This document shows positions 7,801-15,026 of a DNA stretch of 15,026 bases, piece after piece. This DNA comes from Dehalococcoidia bacterium CG2_30_46_9. Its GTDB lineage: Bacteria; Chloroflexota; Dehalococcoidia; GIF9; AB-539-J10. A model generated the notes under the pieces. The model worked only from the letters and a program-made list of their open reading frames with translations, was not told the origin of the DNA and did not search any database. The stretch covers positions 1 to 15,026 of the forward strand of contig MNYE01000024.1 in NCBI GenBank assembly GCA_001873005.1, given 5' to 3'. The position numbers and the translations under genes were made by a program. Numbering within the stretch: the stretch's first letter is position 1; each line of letters opens with the position of its first letter.

Positions 7801-8458
7801 GGAAGATAGCGCGGCAGCTGACCAAGGAAAAATCAAGGAATGGCTTCAAGGTCACGGCTTTGTTGCTGAGGAAGTAATGAATGAAAAAAATCGCGGTATG
7901 GCCAGAAGGGTCTCTCTTATTTTGTGGCTCGAAGAACAGGGTATAAAGGGAGATGGAGACAGTTATGTACGAAATTTGAGTGACGAGGATTTGGAGCACC
8001 TCTCTCAAAAGATTTATAAAGAGCGGAGAGTTTATCCCCCAACCTTTGGCAAAATAGAGCTCCGGGATGGAAAAACTGGCATGCCCTTTGACCAACCTGT
8101 AGCCGTAGGCAATATCTATATGATGAAACTAATTCATCTTGTTGAAGATAAAGTACACGCTCGTTCCACGGGTCCATATTCACTCATCACACAACAGCCT
8201 TTAGGGGGTAAAGCACAATTCGGTGGTCAGCGGTTCGGCGAGATGGAAGTATGGGCATTGGAAGGTTACGGTGCCGCTCATACGCTTCAAGAAATGCTTA
8301 CTATAAAATCAGATGATCTCATGGGGCGAGCTAAAGCTTATGAGGCTATTGTTAAGGGTGAAGATATTCAACAGCCTGGCATACCAGAGGCAGCCAAGGT
8401 TTTGTTTATGGAGCTACGCAGTTTAGGTCTTGCTGTCGAATTACTCAGTGAGCCCTAA
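4838..8458 (+). CDS. rpoB: DNA-directed RNA polymerase subunit beta
   Basis: This 1206-residue protein forms, with beta-prime, the catalytic core of RNA polymerase. The rifampicin-site region (about 385-440) reads [20 protein letters not shown]. Residues Asp-393, His-403 and Ser-408 correspond to E. coli Asp-516, His-526 and Ser-531 and are wild type. The active-site lysines are Lys-887 and Lys-895 in [13 protein letters not shown]. The C-terminal clamp part ([40 protein letters not shown]) is complete. I chose the ATG at 4838 because CGAGGAG lies 8 bases upstream. A TTG at 4817 would add only 7 residues. Between LGWAAQ and RVYPPTF is a variable insert that appears typical of Chloroflexota, and it contains the repeat-encoded PESSSG (990-995). 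It is first in rpoB-rpoC-ruvB and is not joined to the L10/L12 genes seen upstream of rpoB in many bacteria. Confidence 0.98.
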   Translation: MAISLAPEHDLVKSFAKLPESVEIPDLIQIQLDSFRWFQEEGLKELFEEISPIQDYTGTRLDLNFIDYEFQEPQHTITECQEQSMTYASPLYVTVQVVVKSTREIKEQELFLCDFPLMTDKGTFIISGAERVVVSQLTRFPGVYFTLEKDPATERESGTAKLVAERGAWLDFDTSSQDVISVKVSGKRKILATTLLRAVGYESDDTLFSLFQDVDNSPDHSFIRSTIERDPLIKNKTSALFDIYRKLSSGEAPSLDSAEKLLNNFLFNPKRYNLAKIGRYKINKKLGLNISPDYTGLTPQDLVQIIRRLIAINNGRESPDDIDHLGNRRARTVGFSVQRQFHSGLLRLEKAIKARVSIVGPEAATPTTLINVHPIAAAVREFFARSQLSQFMDQTNALAELTHKRRLSAMGPGGLTRERAGFEVRDVHYSHYGRICPIETPEGPNIGLIGSLATYARINEYGFVETPYHKVIHEVPNVKEELLGRTIREDIVDDQGNLIAKSATLVIKKTAQRLCSLPLKTIKVVPFVSDQVTYLAADEEEQYVIAQANVVFNERNKFVNETVEVRKGNKYFRELANKIDFIDVSPRQIFGTSACLIPFLEHDDANRALMGCNMQRQAVPLMLPRAPLVATGMEKEVAKYSGQVIFAPDDGIVTSVTSSQIVIQDKDGKEHTYKLSKFLRTNQRTCIDQYPRVNKGDRVKKGQVLADSSSTNDGELALGKNIICAFMSWEGWNYEDAIVISHRLVKDDVYTSIHIEKYKTEARDTGLGPEELTIDIPNISEDSLIELDEKGVIRIGAEVKPGDVLVGKITPKGETEPSAEEKLLRAIFGGKAREVKDSSLRMPPGEWGRVINVRVFSRDNYDELPIGVNTLVQVWVAQKRKISVGDKMSGRHGNKGVISVILPEEDMPFLPDGTPVDIVLNPLGVPSRMNIGQVLEAHLGWAAQVLGFRALSPVFYGADAIDIEDALARVWIAWNAGAVNFDPESSSGEDSAAADQGKIKEWLQGHGFVAEEVMNEKNRGMARRVSLILWLEEQGIKGDGDSYVRNLSDEDLEHLSQKIYKERRVYPPTFGKIELRDGKTGMPFDQPVAVGNIYMMKLIHLVEDKVHARSTGPYSLITQQPLGGKAQFGGQRFGEMEVWALEGYGAAHTLQEMLTIKSDDLMGRAKAYEAIVKGEDIQQPGIPEAAKVLFMELRSLGLAVELLSEP
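7783..7801. repeat. 19-bp palindromic repeat inside rpoB (copy 1)
   Basis: The palindrome CCCTGAATCAAGTTCAGGG (7-bp arms, 5-base centre) lies in frame in rpoB and encodes PESSSG (990-995). It falls in the variable loop after the conserved [15 protein letters not shown] segment. It is identical, base for base, to the copy at 8544-8562. By simple counting, an exact 19-mer match is expected about 0.0004 times in a random window of this size. Confidence 0.8.
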
Positions 8459-8501
8459 AGAAAATCAAAGCTTAAAATGCAAAAATCAAAAATAATCTTT
8501 G

Positions 8502-8520
8502 TCCTGAACTTAATTCAGGA
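8502..8520. repeat. Inverted variant of the 19-bp palindrome between rpoB and rpoC (copy 2)
   Basis: TCCTGAACTTAATTCAGGA has 7-bp arms. Read on the other strand it is TCCTGAATTAAGTTCAGGA, differing from the rpoB copy at the two outer bases and one central base. It sits in the A/T-rich 118-bp spacer between rpoB and rpoC. The flanks also hold inverted pieces of ATCAAAA (8485-8491, and reversed near 8531-8537), so the spacer seems to be built of repeats. Confidence 0.65.
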
Positions 8521-8543
8521 TTGACTTGTCATTTTGATGTTTG

Positions 8544-8562
8544 CCCTGAATCAAGTTCAGGG
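8544..8562. repeat. 19-bp palindromic repeat beside the rpoC ribosome site (copy 3)
   Basis: This is identical to the rpoB copy at 7783-7801. In mRNA it gives a 7-bp stem with a 5-base loop ending 6 bases before the rpoC Shine-Dalgarno GGAGG (8569-8573). It could affect rpoC translation or protect mRNA ends, which is inference. No T run follows, so it is not a terminator. Confidence 0.8.
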
Positions 8563-8576
8563 TTTGACGGAGGAAT

Positions 8577-11500
8577 ATGCCACAATTTGATGCTATTAAT
8601 GGTATTAGAATAAGTCTTGCTTCACCAGAACAGATCAGGAGCTGGTCTCACGGGGAGATAACCAAGGCGGAAACAATAAACTACCGCACTTTTAAACCAG
8701 AAAGGGATGGCCTCTTTTGTGAAAAGATTTTTGGCCCCACTAAAGACTTTGAGTGCCATTGTGGGAAATATAAAAAGTCACGATATAAGGGTGTTATCTG
8801 TGATAAATGCGGGGTTGAGGTAGCTCATTCTAGTGTGCGTAGAGAACGCATGGGACATATAGAATTAGCAGCACCAGTCACCCATATATGGTTTGTTAAA
8901 TTAGTACCTAGCCGCCTCGGACTTCTTCTTAATTTGTCACCACGAAGCCTCGATGGTGTCATCTATTTCGCTCGATATATCGTCACCTCGATTGACGATG
9001 AGGCTAAGCAAAAGAGAATACAGCAGCTTGAAGAGGAAATGGCACAAAAAGCTACCAAGCTAGAGGAGCAATTAGATGAGGAAGTGGAAAAACTGGAGAT
9101 TCCTCGCCTGTCATTGCGAGGAACGAAAGTGGTTGCGAGGCGTAGCCGAAGCAAACTGGGAGCAGGGATTCCTCGCTTGCGCTCGGAACAGACTCCATCG
9201 GAAGAAGATCTCCGGGTTAGGGAAATTAACCAATTGCGCGCTAATGCTATCGCCAAGCTTGCCCAAAATGAGGAGGAGTTAAGAGTAAAAAGAGAGGAAT
9301 TAGAAAAACTGCAGCCGCTAAGGGTGCTCACTGAGGAAGAGTATCGAGAACTCAATGAGAAATACGGTGAAATCTTTAAAGCTGGCATGGGGGCTGAGGC
9401 TATTCTAGAAATCCTAAGGAAAATTGACATAGATAAATTGCACCAGGAACTCCTGGAGCAAATCCGCACTGCCTCAGGACAATACCATAAGAAACTCTCC
9501 AAACGGTTACAATTAGTGGAGGCTTTTAAGCTTAGTGGAAATAAACCTGAATGGACAGTCTTGACTGTGCTTCCTGTATTGCCTCCAGCCTTGCGTCCTA
9601 TAGTTCAGATGGGTGGGGGCCGTTTTGTCATTAGCGACCTTAATGACCTCTATCGGAGGGTTATCAATCGCAATAATCGTCTGCGGCGTCTCATGCGGTT
9701 GGGTGCCCCACAAATCATTCTTCGTAATGAGAAGCGTATGTTGCAGGAAGCTGTGGACGCACTTATTGATAACGGACGAAGGGGACGAATAGTCACGACT
9801 GGTAATAACCATGAATTGAAATCACTCGCCGCTATACTCAGTGGTAAAAGAGGACGTTTCCGTCAAAACCTCTTGGGCAAGCGAGTAGACTATAGTGGTC
9901 GCTCAGTTATAGTTGTTGGTCCTAAGCTTAAGCTTCATCAATGTGGTTTGCCACGCCATGTTGCCTTAGAGTTATTTAAACCATTCGTTATTCATAAACT
10001 CGTAGAGAAAGGCTACGCCAGCAACCCAAAAAGCGCCAAGCGTCAGATGGAAAGACGTGGGCCCGAGGTCTGGGAGGCACTTAATGAAGCAATAAAAGGG
10101 CGTCCTATATTGCTTAATCGTGCCCCTACACTACATCGCCTGAGTATCCAGGCTTTTGAGCCTGTACTAATTGATGGAGACGCCTTTCAAATTCATCCCC
10201 TGGTCTGCTCCGCCTTTAATGCCGATTTCGATGGCGACCAAATGGCAGTTCATGTGCCACTATCCCGGGCAGCAGTAAAAGAAGCCCGAGAATACATGCT
10301 TAGTCCCTACAATATATTGTCGCCGAGCTGCGGTGAGCCTGTAGCGATACCTACCCTGGATATGGTTCTCGGTTGCTATTATCTTACGACCATTAAGCCC
10401 GGAGCTAGGAGTGAAATCCCCGAAGGTAGATTCTTCAGTAATTTTGAGGAGGCAAGGTTTGCCTATGAGCTCGGCACCATTGAAATTTGTGCCCAGATCG
10501 TGGTGCGGGACGAACAAGGGAAGAGGATAAATACCACCGTGGGACGAATCTTATTCAATGAAGCTCTACCTCCACAACTCCGCTTCTGTAATAAGGTGAT
10601 GGATAAAGCAGCATTGAGAACATTGGTATCTGACTCTATCCGTTTGTTGGGTAATGAAACTACTGCCGCTATGCTGGATAGCCTTAAGCAATTAGGTTTT
10701 GACTACGCTACCAAATCAGGGATATCCATAGCTATGAATGATGTTGAGGGACCACCATCCAAATTTAAACTTCTTAAGGAGGCTGAGGAGAAAGTTAGAA
10801 TCGTTGGGGAGCAATTTAGCCATGGCTTAATTACTGAGGGTGAGCGCTATGAAAATACAGTTCAAGTATGGATGGAAACCACAGACAAAATTATTGAGGA
10901 GGTATCTCGGTCATTAGACCACTATGGCGGAATCTACATGATGGTCACATCAGGAGCTAAAGGAAATATCTCTCAGGTCACGCAGATGGCAGGAATGCGT
11001 GGGCTTATGACTGATCCTTCTGGAAAAATAATAGAGTTTCCCATTAAGTCAAGCTTCCGTGACGGACTTACACCCATGGAATACTTCATTTCTATTCATG
11101 GTGCCAGAAAGGGGTTAGCTGATACCGCTTTAAGGACATCCGATAGCGGTTATCTCACCAGACGCCTTATAGATGTAGCTCAGGATGCTATTGTGACTGA
11201 GATGGACTGTGGCACTACAGAAGGAGTCTGGATGTCCAAGCACAGCAAAGATGGTTCCTTGCCTCCCTTCAACGAAAGAATCATCGGCTACCTGGCAGCA
11301 AGCAAAATCGTTGACCCCCGCACGGGTAAAGTTATTGTTGAGCGCAATGAAGTAATCGACGAGGACAGGGTAAAACGAATAATTGAGGCTGATATCGAAC
11401 AACTCTACCTGAGATCACCGCTCACTTGCCGTTCCCGATTAGGTGTCTGTCAGAGTTGCTACGGCAGGGATTTGGGAAGGGGACAATTAGTAAATTTTGG

Positions 11501-12671
11501 TACCGCTGTGGGAATCATTGCTGCTCAAAGCATTGGTGAACCAGGAACTCAGCTCACTTTGCGTACTTTTCATACCGGAGGTGTAGTGGGTACCGATATT
11601 ACCACAGGATTACCGCGCGTCGAAGAGCTTTTCGAAGCAAGAATACCAAAAAACGCTGCCATAATTTCCGAGATTGATGGTATTGTTGAGGTCACTCAAA
11701 GTGACGGAGAAAATTTAGTAGTTAAGGTCAGCAACACAGAATCATATTTGGATGAATACCCAATTCCGCCAGGAGCAACATTACTTGTAAGCGATAAACA
11801 ATGGGTTAGCGTTGGTACCACTTTAGTCAAGGATCGAGAGCCAGAAGTTACGGATTCAGGACTTACGACTACACGTCCCTCGCCAAATAAGGCGGGAGGA
11901 GAGGAGGGCATCCCTTCTCGATTCCCTGTTGTAGCCAGAGTCTCGGGACAAGTCATTTTTCCCTCTCCCTCTCGTCCCTTGCCAAATAAGGTGGGAGGAG
12001 TGGAGGGCCTCCCCTTCTTAAAGGAAGAGGATAAAGGTGAGGCTGAAAGTCAGAGCAGCAACATTCTGTTTGTCAAATATGAGGAAAGGGAAAGCAGGGA
12101 ATGCATAATTCCGGCCAGAATGCGTTTACTGGTTAAATCAGGAGATAAGGTAAAAGCAGGACAAACACTTACTGAAGGCATTATTGATCCCCACGACATC
12201 TTGCATATCTTGGGAAAAGAAGCAGTACAACAATATTTGCTCGATGAAGTGCAGAAGGTTTATCGTTCTCAAGGAGTAAATATACATGATAAACACATCG
12301 CCATTATTGTTCGGCAGATGCTTAGCTATGTAAGAATTACCTCTTCAGGCGACAGCAAACTACTTCCTGAAGAATTAGTCTCCCGCTTCGTTTACGAAGA
12401 TATAAATGCTAAGGTACTAGCTGAGGGAGGTGAACCGGCAACAGCTCAGGCTATACTTTTGGGAGTAACCAGAGCCAGTCTGAGCAAGGATAGCTGGTTA
12501 GCTGCAGCTTCCTTCCAGGAAACGGCTCGCGTTCTTGTTGATGCTGCTATTAAAGGTAAGACAGACAAGCTTATCGGACTTAAGGGGAACGTCATCCTAG
12601 GTAGGCTTATCCCAGCTCGTGTGCTAGATGAACAAGAAATTCAAGAAGCAAAAACAGGGATTCAAAGTTAA
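8577..12671 (+). CDS. rpoC: DNA-directed RNA polymerase subunit beta-prime
   Basis: This 1364-residue protein is the catalytic partner of beta. The N-terminal zinc site is Cys-60, Cys-62, Cys-75 and Cys-78. The magnesium-binding NADFDGD has Asp-550, Asp-552 and Asp-554. The bridge-helix/trigger-loop region (about 842-870, [20 protein letters not shown]) has no large SI3-type insert. The second zinc site is Cys-878, Cys-951, Cys-958 and Cys-961. The C-terminal sandwich-barrel and [18 protein letters not shown] ([13 protein letters not shown]) parts are complete. A long N-terminal coiled coil (about 135-260) is broken by a repeat-encoded segment (175-205). Two more repeat peptides lie at 1100-1114 and 1133-1147. 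All core motifs are intact, so the enzyme should work despite the inserts. GGAGG lies only 3 bases before the ATG. The 118-bp spacer to rpoB has no terminator, so co-transcription is likely. Confidence 0.97.
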   Translation: MPQFDAINGIRISLASPEQIRSWSHGEITKAETINYRTFKPERDGLFCEKIFGPTKDFECHCGKYKKSRYKGVICDKCGVEVAHSSVRRERMGHIELAAPVTHIWFVKLVPSRLGLLLNLSPRSLDGVIYFARYIVTSIDDEAKQKRIQQLEEEMAQKATKLEEQLDEEVEKLEIPRLSLRGTKVVARRSRSKLGAGIPRLRSEQTPSEEDLRVREINQLRANAIAKLAQNEEELRVKREELEKLQPLRVLTEEEYRELNEKYGEIFKAGMGAEAILEILRKIDIDKLHQELLEQIRTASGQYHKKLSKRLQLVEAFKLSGNKPEWTVLTVLPVLPPALRPIVQMGGGRFVISDLNDLYRRVINRNNRLRRLMRLGAPQIILRNEKRMLQEAVDALIDNGRRGRIVTTGNNHELKSLAAILSGKRGRFRQNLLGKRVDYSGRSVIVVGPKLKLHQCGLPRHVALELFKPFVIHKLVEKGYASNPKSAKRQMERRGPEVWEALNEAIKGRPILLNRAPTLHRLSIQAFEPVLIDGDAFQIHPLVCSAFNADFDGDQMAVHVPLSRAAVKEAREYMLSPYNILSPSCGEPVAIPTLDMVLGCYYLTTIKPGARSEIPEGRFFSNFEEARFAYELGTIEICAQIVVRDEQGKRINTTVGRILFNEALPPQLRFCNKVMDKAALRTLVSDSIRLLGNETTAAMLDSLKQLGFDYATKSGISIAMNDVEGPPSKFKLLKEAEEKVRIVGEQFSHGLITEGERYENTVQVWMETTDKIIEEVSRSLDHYGGIYMMVTSGAKGNISQVTQMAGMRGLMTDPSGKIIEFPIKSSFRDGLTPMEYFISIHGARKGLADTALRTSDSGYLTRRLIDVAQDAIVTEMDCGTTEGVWMSKHSKDGSLPPFNERIIGYLAASKIVDPRTGKVIVERNEVIDEDRVKRIIEADIEQLYLRSPLTCRSRLGVCQSCYGRDLGRGQLVNFGTAVGIIAAQSIGEPGTQLTLRTFHTGGVVGTDITTGLPRVEELFEARIPKNAAIISEIDGIVEVTQSDGENLVVKVSNTESYLDEYPIPPGATLLVSDKQWVSVGTTLVKDREPEVTDSGLTTTRPSPNKAGGEEGIPSRFPVVARVSGQVIFPSPSRPLPNKVGGVEGLPFLKEEDKGEAESQSSNILFVKYEERESRECIIPARMRLLVKSGDKVKAGQTLTEGIIDPHDILHILGKEAVQQYLLDEVQKVYRSQGVNIHDKHIAIIVRQMLSYVRITSSGDSKLLPEELVSRFVYEDINAKVLAEGGEPATAQAILLGVTRASLSKDSWLAAASFQETARVLVDAAIKGKTDKLIGLKGNVILGRLIPARVLDEQEIQEAKTGIQS
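9098..9176. repeat. Hairpin-type interspersed repeat inside rpoC, in frame
   Basis: The segment begins and ends with the same ten bases, GATTCCTCGC (9098-9107 and 9167-9176), spaced by 69 bp or 23 codons, so IPRL is encoded twice (175-178 and 198-201). Inside it, GCGAGGAA (9116-9123) is the reverse complement of TTCCTCGC (9169-9176), and CCTCGC/GCGAGG form a smaller stem (9102-9107, 9116-9121). GTTGCGAGG (9132-9140) and TAGCCGAAGCAA (9143-9154) recur after ruvB. The encoded peptide is basic ([18 protein letters not shown]) and unlike the acidic coiled coil around it. The wording TCATTGCGAGGAAC is typical of bacterial interspersed repeats. Confidence 0.8.
11874..11918. repeat. 45-bp repeat in rpoC, copy A
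   Basis: It starts with CGTCCCTCGCCAAATAAGGC and ends TCCCTTCT. It is 41 of 46 aligned bases identical to copy B at 11973-12018 (4 substitutions, 1 indel). It encodes [15 protein letters not shown] (1100-1114). The core can fold as a stem, TCCC and CGCC pairing with GGCGGGA around AAATAA with a bulge. It sits in a loop just before the conserved strand [11 protein letters not shown]. Confidence 0.8.
11973..12018. repeat. 46-bp repeat in rpoC, copy B
   Basis: It starts with CGTCCCTTGCCAAATAAGGT, exactly 99 bp (33 codons) after copy A and in the same reading frame, encoding [15 protein letters not shown] (1133-1147). It lies in the loop after [11 protein letters not shown] and before [14 protein letters not shown]. 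One change in the stem turns a G-C pair into G-U, so the fold is kept. A charged tail ([13 protein letters not shown]) follows before the conserved part resumes. Confidence 0.8.
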
Positions 12672-12679
12672 TTTTTGAC

Positions 12680-13696
12680 ATGCGAGTTATTTCCGGCGAG
12701 TCAATTACGGAAGATCGCTTGACAGACTCTGATCTCCGTCCTAGACGGCTAAACGAATTTATAGGCCAGGAAAAAGTTAAGGAGAATCTAAAGATAGCTC
12801 TTGCTGCCAGCCAAAAAAGGGGGGAGCCTTTAGACCATGTCATTCTTTACGGTCCTCCCGGGTTAGGGAAGACCACACTTGCTTATATTATTGCTGCTGA
12901 GATGGGAGTTAGCATCAAAGTCACTTCGGGACCGGCAATAGAACGCCCCGGAGATTTGGCAGCCATTATTACTAACCTTCGTGAAGGAGATATTCTTTTC
13001 ATTGATGAGATCCACAGACTTGGTCACACAGTAGAAGAAAAACTCTATCCTGCCATGGAAGACTTTGTCTTTGATATCTTCTTGGGCAAGGGTCCGGCAG
13101 CCAGAAGTTTGCGCTTGACTTTACCGCGCTTTACCTTAATTGGAGCTACCACACGCTTTGCTTTATTGAGCCCTCCGCTTCGGGATAGGTTTGGGGCAAT
13201 GTACCATCTTGATTTCTATGACGAAGCAGCTATATTGAAGATTTTGGAGCGTTCGGCAGTTATTCTAAAAGTGGCAGTGGAAAGAGAGGGGCTTGTCCAG
13301 ATTGCTCAGCGTGCCCGGAATACTCCTCGAGTAGCTAACCGCCTCTTAAAGCGAGTGCGAGACTATGCTCAAGTTATGGCAAAAGGCATAATCACCAAGG
13401 AAATAGCTCTAGAAGGGCTTTCCAAACTAGAAATAGATTCTAAGGGTTTAGATGATGTAGACCACAAGTTACTGCACACCATAATTGATAAGTTTGATGG
13501 TGGTCCCGTGGGGCTAGATACCCTCGCTGCTTCTATTAATGAGGATGCTGATACCATTATGGATGTCTATGAGCCTTATCTTCTACAATTGGGTTTTTTG
13601 GACCGCACACCTCGTGGTAGAGTAGCCACCAAACATGCTTACGAACATTTGGGGCTGCCCTGGGGAAAAAATAACCCCCAGAGTGTCCTATTTTAG
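12680..13696 (+). CDS. ruvB: Holliday junction branch migration helicase subunit RuvB
   Basis: This 338-residue AAA+ motor drives branch migration of Holliday junctions with RuvA and RuvC. The Walker A GPPGLGKT is at 58-65, Walker B DEIH at 109-112, sensor 1 IGATTR at 154-159, and the arginine-finger segment SPPLRDRFG at 164-172 (Arg-170 likely). The C-terminal winged-helix domain (about 258-330, [34 protein letters not shown]) is complete. The N-terminal [12 protein letters not shown] is typical. The gene begins 8 bases after the rpoC stop with no visible Shine-Dalgarno, so it probably depends on translational coupling. ruvA and ruvC are not in the window. The length is normal for the family. 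Confidence 0.97.
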   Translation: MRVISGESITEDRLTDSDLRPRRLNEFIGQEKVKENLKIALAASQKRGEPLDHVILYGPPGLGKTTLAYIIAAEMGVSIKVTSGPAIERPGDLAAIITNLREGDILFIDEIHRLGHTVEEKLYPAMEDFVFDIFLGKGPAARSLRLTLPRFTLIGATTRFALLSPPLRDRFGAMYHLDFYDEAAILKILERSAVILKVAVEREGLVQIAQRARNTPRVANRLLKRVRDYAQVMAKGIITKEIALEGLSKLEIDSKGLDDVDHKLLHTIIDKFDGGPVGLDTLAASINEDADTIMDVYEPYLLQLGFLDRTPRGRVATKHAYEHLGLPWGKNNPQSVLF

Positions 13697-13697
13697 C

Positions 13698-13737
13698 CGA
13701 CGAAGTCGTTGCGAGGGAACTAGCCGAAGCAATCTCA
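13698..13737. repeat. Partial interspersed repeat between ruvB and the HAAS gene
   Basis: GTTGCGAGG (13708-13716) and TAGCCGAAGCAA (13721-13732) match the rpoC repeat at 9132-9154 exactly, apart from the 4 versus 2 bases between the blocks. CGAC/GTCG (13698-13701, 13705-13708) form a small stem. It fills the 38-bp gap between the convergent genes, and its right end provides the TGA stop (13737-13735) of the minus-strand gene. No T run is seen, so it is not a standard terminator. Confidence 0.7.
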
Positions 13738-14538
13738 CTCCGTCAAGGCTACCGAGAATAGAATTGCAATCAGAGGAATTAATAAAACAGCAATTTTGTG
13801 TTGGCGCTGCTTAAGACGCACAAAGGCAACAGTTGCCATTGCCAAAACAACAAAAGTAACAACAATCCAGGGAACCTTTGCCTCTAGCTGCACCATAGCT
13901 ATATCGCTTCTTATGAACTTGTCCCCCACACCTGGCGATAGTAACCAGCCAAATGCCACAGGTAAAAGACTTAACATTAGTAGAGCATAGAGCTCATCCC
14001 GTTTCATGGTTTGCTCCACTATATAGATGACGACAAAAAGAGCCAGCGGAACATAAGTAATTGTCGCTATCCATCCGATCTGAGGAGAAAAATAGACTAG
14101 CAGTATACTGCTAACCAATATTGGAAACAGATAATATCCTAACCACGGGAAAAACCATATTGGCTTGTCTCGATGCCAGCCATAAACCGCCATACCAACA
14201 ATCGCCATCAATAATACTGATAAACAAAAGGTGTTTTGCCAGTAATATAAAGCAAAAAGTAGGGCCACCGTAAAATGAGGCAACGCAGCCAAAAGCGCCT
14301 CTTGCCAGCTACCTTGAGCATGTGTTTCATAGATTTGCCGAGCAATTAATTCCGGAGAGCCAAGAGCTTGAACAGCGAGTCTATCCGCTTCTTCTTCGCT
14401 AAAGCCTTTTTCTTTTAGCTCCTCACTTTTTTCTTTTAGATGTGTATAAAGTTCCTGCGCTACACTCTCTTTAATATTCGAATCAATCTGAAGGGAAGCT
14501 TTAAATCTAGCCAAATAGCAATTTACAATATTACCCAT
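13735..14538 (-). CDS. HAAS (DUF1700-like) domain multi-pass membrane protein
   Basis: This 267-residue protein has a soluble N-terminal HAAS-type helical domain (1-75: MGNIVNCYLARFKASLQ, VAQELYTHLKEKSEELKEKG, ADRLAVQALGSPELIARQIYE). About seven membrane segments follow (roughly 81-98, 103-120, 128-150, 155-175, 184-201, 223-241, 248-264). HAAS domains typically sit next to PadR-type regulators and are thought to relay signals at the membrane. Here the padR gene ends 9 bases upstream on the same strand, so the two form an operon. No Shine-Dalgarno is seen before the ATG, which suggests coupling to padR. The stop codon lies in a genomic repeat, so the last few residues may have been altered by its insertion. 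The ligand and output are unknown, and there is no transporter motif. Confidence 0.8.
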   Translation of the reverse strand: MGNIVNCYLARFKASLQIDSNIKESVAQELYTHLKEKSEELKEKGFSEEEADRLAVQALGSPELIARQIYETHAQGSWQEALLAALPHFTVALLFALYYWQNTFCLSVLLMAIVGMAVYGWHRDKPIWFFPWLGYYLFPILVSSILLVYFSPQIGWIATITYVPLALFVVIYIVEQTMKRDELYALLMLSLLPVAFGWLLSPGVGDKFIRSDIAMVQLEAKVPWIVVTFVVLAMATVAFVRLKQRQHKIAVLLIPLIAILFSVALTE

Positions 14539-14547
14539 AGTAACATT

Positions 14548-14883
14548 TTAAGATATTTTTGGGTGTATAATTGCTCTAACAGCTGCGGAGAAGTCCTGCC
14601 ATGTCGCTAGTCTGTTAGCCAACACCTGTTGTCCCTTTTCGGTGATATAATAATAGCGTCTTTGCTGTCCATTCGGTAACAATTGCCATTCACCCTTGAT
14701 AAGTTTGCTTTTCTCCAAACGGTGCAGGGCAGGATAAAGAGTGCCTTCCTTAAATTGGAAATATCCACTGCTCTTTTTCTCTAGTTCCTTTATGATTTGA
14801 TAGCCATACGTGGGTTGGCGATTGATCAGGGAAAGAAGCAAGCAATCAGTATTTCCCTTCAGTAGTTCGCGTACGTAATTCAT
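14548..14883 (-). CDS. PadR family transcriptional regulator
   Basis: This 111-residue winged-helix protein has the full PadR signature. LLKGNTDCLLLSLINRQPTY is followed by GYQIIKELEKKSSGYF, then GTLYPALHRLEKSKLIKGEW (48-67) covering the recognition helix and wing. RRYYYITEKGQQVL (75-88) closes the domain. It belongs to the short PadR class that lacks a long C-terminal dimerisation helix bundle. Such repressors usually bind their own promoter. The co-transcribed HAAS membrane protein is the expected partner. The ATG at 14883 is preceded by a G-rich stretch (GGGGGCGAG) rather than a clean Shine-Dalgarno. Targets beyond its own operon cannot be inferred. Confidence 0.92.
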   Translation of the reverse strand: MNYVRELLKGNTDCLLLSLINRQPTYGYQIIKELEKKSSGYFQFKEGTLYPALHRLEKSKLIKGEWQLLPNGQQRRYYYITEKGQQVLANRLATWQDFSAAVRAIIHPKIS

Positions 14884-14909
14884 TGCTCGCCCCCATTTAC
14901 TTTCTGGAT

Positions 14910-14939
14910 ATTTTAATAAAAGAGGGTTCTTGCTGTCAA
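14910..14939 (-). promoter_or_regulatory. Promoter candidate for padR-HAAS
   Basis: On the minus strand a consensus TTGACA (14939-14934) and TAAAAT (14915-14910, 5 of 6) are separated by 18 bases. The start would be near 14903, about 20 bases before the padR ATG. No clear PadR operator palindrome was found nearby. Confidence 0.6.
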
Positions 14940-14973
14940 TCTATGGCAAATTCATCTGTTGAAACTCTTTGAT

Positions 14974-15008
14974 AATGTCCTCTAGAAAACTCGATAGAAA
15001 TGTCCTCT
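14974..15008. repeat. Pair of 10-bp direct repeats near the right edge, possible mobile-element end
   Basis: AATGTCCTCT occurs at 14974-14983 and again at 14999-15008, a 25-bp period, each near a GAAAA run. Closely spaced repeats of this kind are seen at transposase-binding ends of some insertion sequences, and the region lies in a gene-free stretch upstream of padR. No transposase is visible, so this is only a suggestion. Alternatively these could be regulator sites. Confidence 0.35.
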
Positions 15009-15026
15009 TTCCGAAAAAAGTGTTAA

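Noticed and set aside
7783..7801. Hairpin in rpoB read as a transcription terminator
   Set aside because: It is in the middle of the coding sequence with no T run after it. An identical palindrome also lies before rpoC, which must be transcribed through.
8963..9502. 179-codon open frame on the minus strand opposite the start of rpoC
   Set aside because: It lies fully opposite rpoC, its product is Ser-rich low-complexity sequence typical of an antisense shadow of a Glu/Leu-rich coiled coil, and it has no ribosome site.
11874..12018. Intein or lineage insertion domain in RpoC
   Set aside because: No intein splice motifs are present and the segments are only about 15 residues each. The trigger loop has no SI3-like insert.
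9098..12018. CRISPR array
   Set aside because: The repeats are few, imperfect, of different families and in frame inside a gene. There is no regular repeat-spacer pattern and no cas gene.

Overview
The window looks like a chromosomal segment from a Chloroflexota bacterium, most likely Dehalococcoidia-like. This is inferred from the rpoB-rpoC-ruvB order, the style of the RNA polymerase subunits, the ECF sigma/DUF5667 pair, the PadR/HAAS pair and the dense short intergenic repeats. It was not tested by any search. Base composition looks moderate (mid-40s % G+C by eye). There are no rRNA genes, tRNA genes, CRISPR arrays or complete transposases in view.

Layout, left to right. (1) Positions 1-1270, minus strand: an ECF sigma factor whose stop overlaps the start of a single-pass membrane protein with a DUF5667-type outer domain, which runs off the left edge. 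A perfect 9-bp inverted repeat spans the sigma start codon. (2) 1387-1929, plus strand: a Uma2-family (DUF820, PD-(D/E)XK-like) protein with its own promoter. (3) 2024-2506, minus strand: a zinc-ribbon plus DUF4870 membrane protein. (4) 2707-4509, plus strand: a TIGR03960-type radical SAM protein. (5) 4510-4837: a 328-bp rpoB leader with two promoter candidates, one of them a near-consensus TTGACA-17-TATACT. (6) 4838-13696, plus strand: rpoB, rpoC and ruvB, probably one transcription unit. (7) 13735-14883, minus strand: a PadR-type repressor and a HAAS-domain multi-pass membrane protein. (8) 14884-15026: the padR promoter and a pair of 10-bp direct repeats that may be the end of an insertion element continuing past the edge.

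The most unusual thing is that short interspersed repeats lie inside the two largest RNA polymerase genes, always in frame. rpoB carries a 19-bp palindrome identical to one just upstream of the rpoC ribosome binding site. rpoC carries a roughly 79-bp hairpin-type repeat in an N-terminal coiled coil, and part of it recurs after ruvB. rpoC also carries two 45/46-bp copies of another repeat on either side of a conserved beta strand in its C-terminal part. Together they add short basic or Pro/Gly-rich peptides to variable loops while the catalytic motifs stay intact. This resembles the protein-coding palindromic elements known from Rickettsia, but in beta and beta-prime and apparently from three repeat families.

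Functionally, rpoBC-ruvB is housekeeping (transcription and Holliday-junction migration). The flanking sigma/DUF5667 and PadR/HAAS pairs are envelope-linked regulatory modules whose targets cannot be read from this window.
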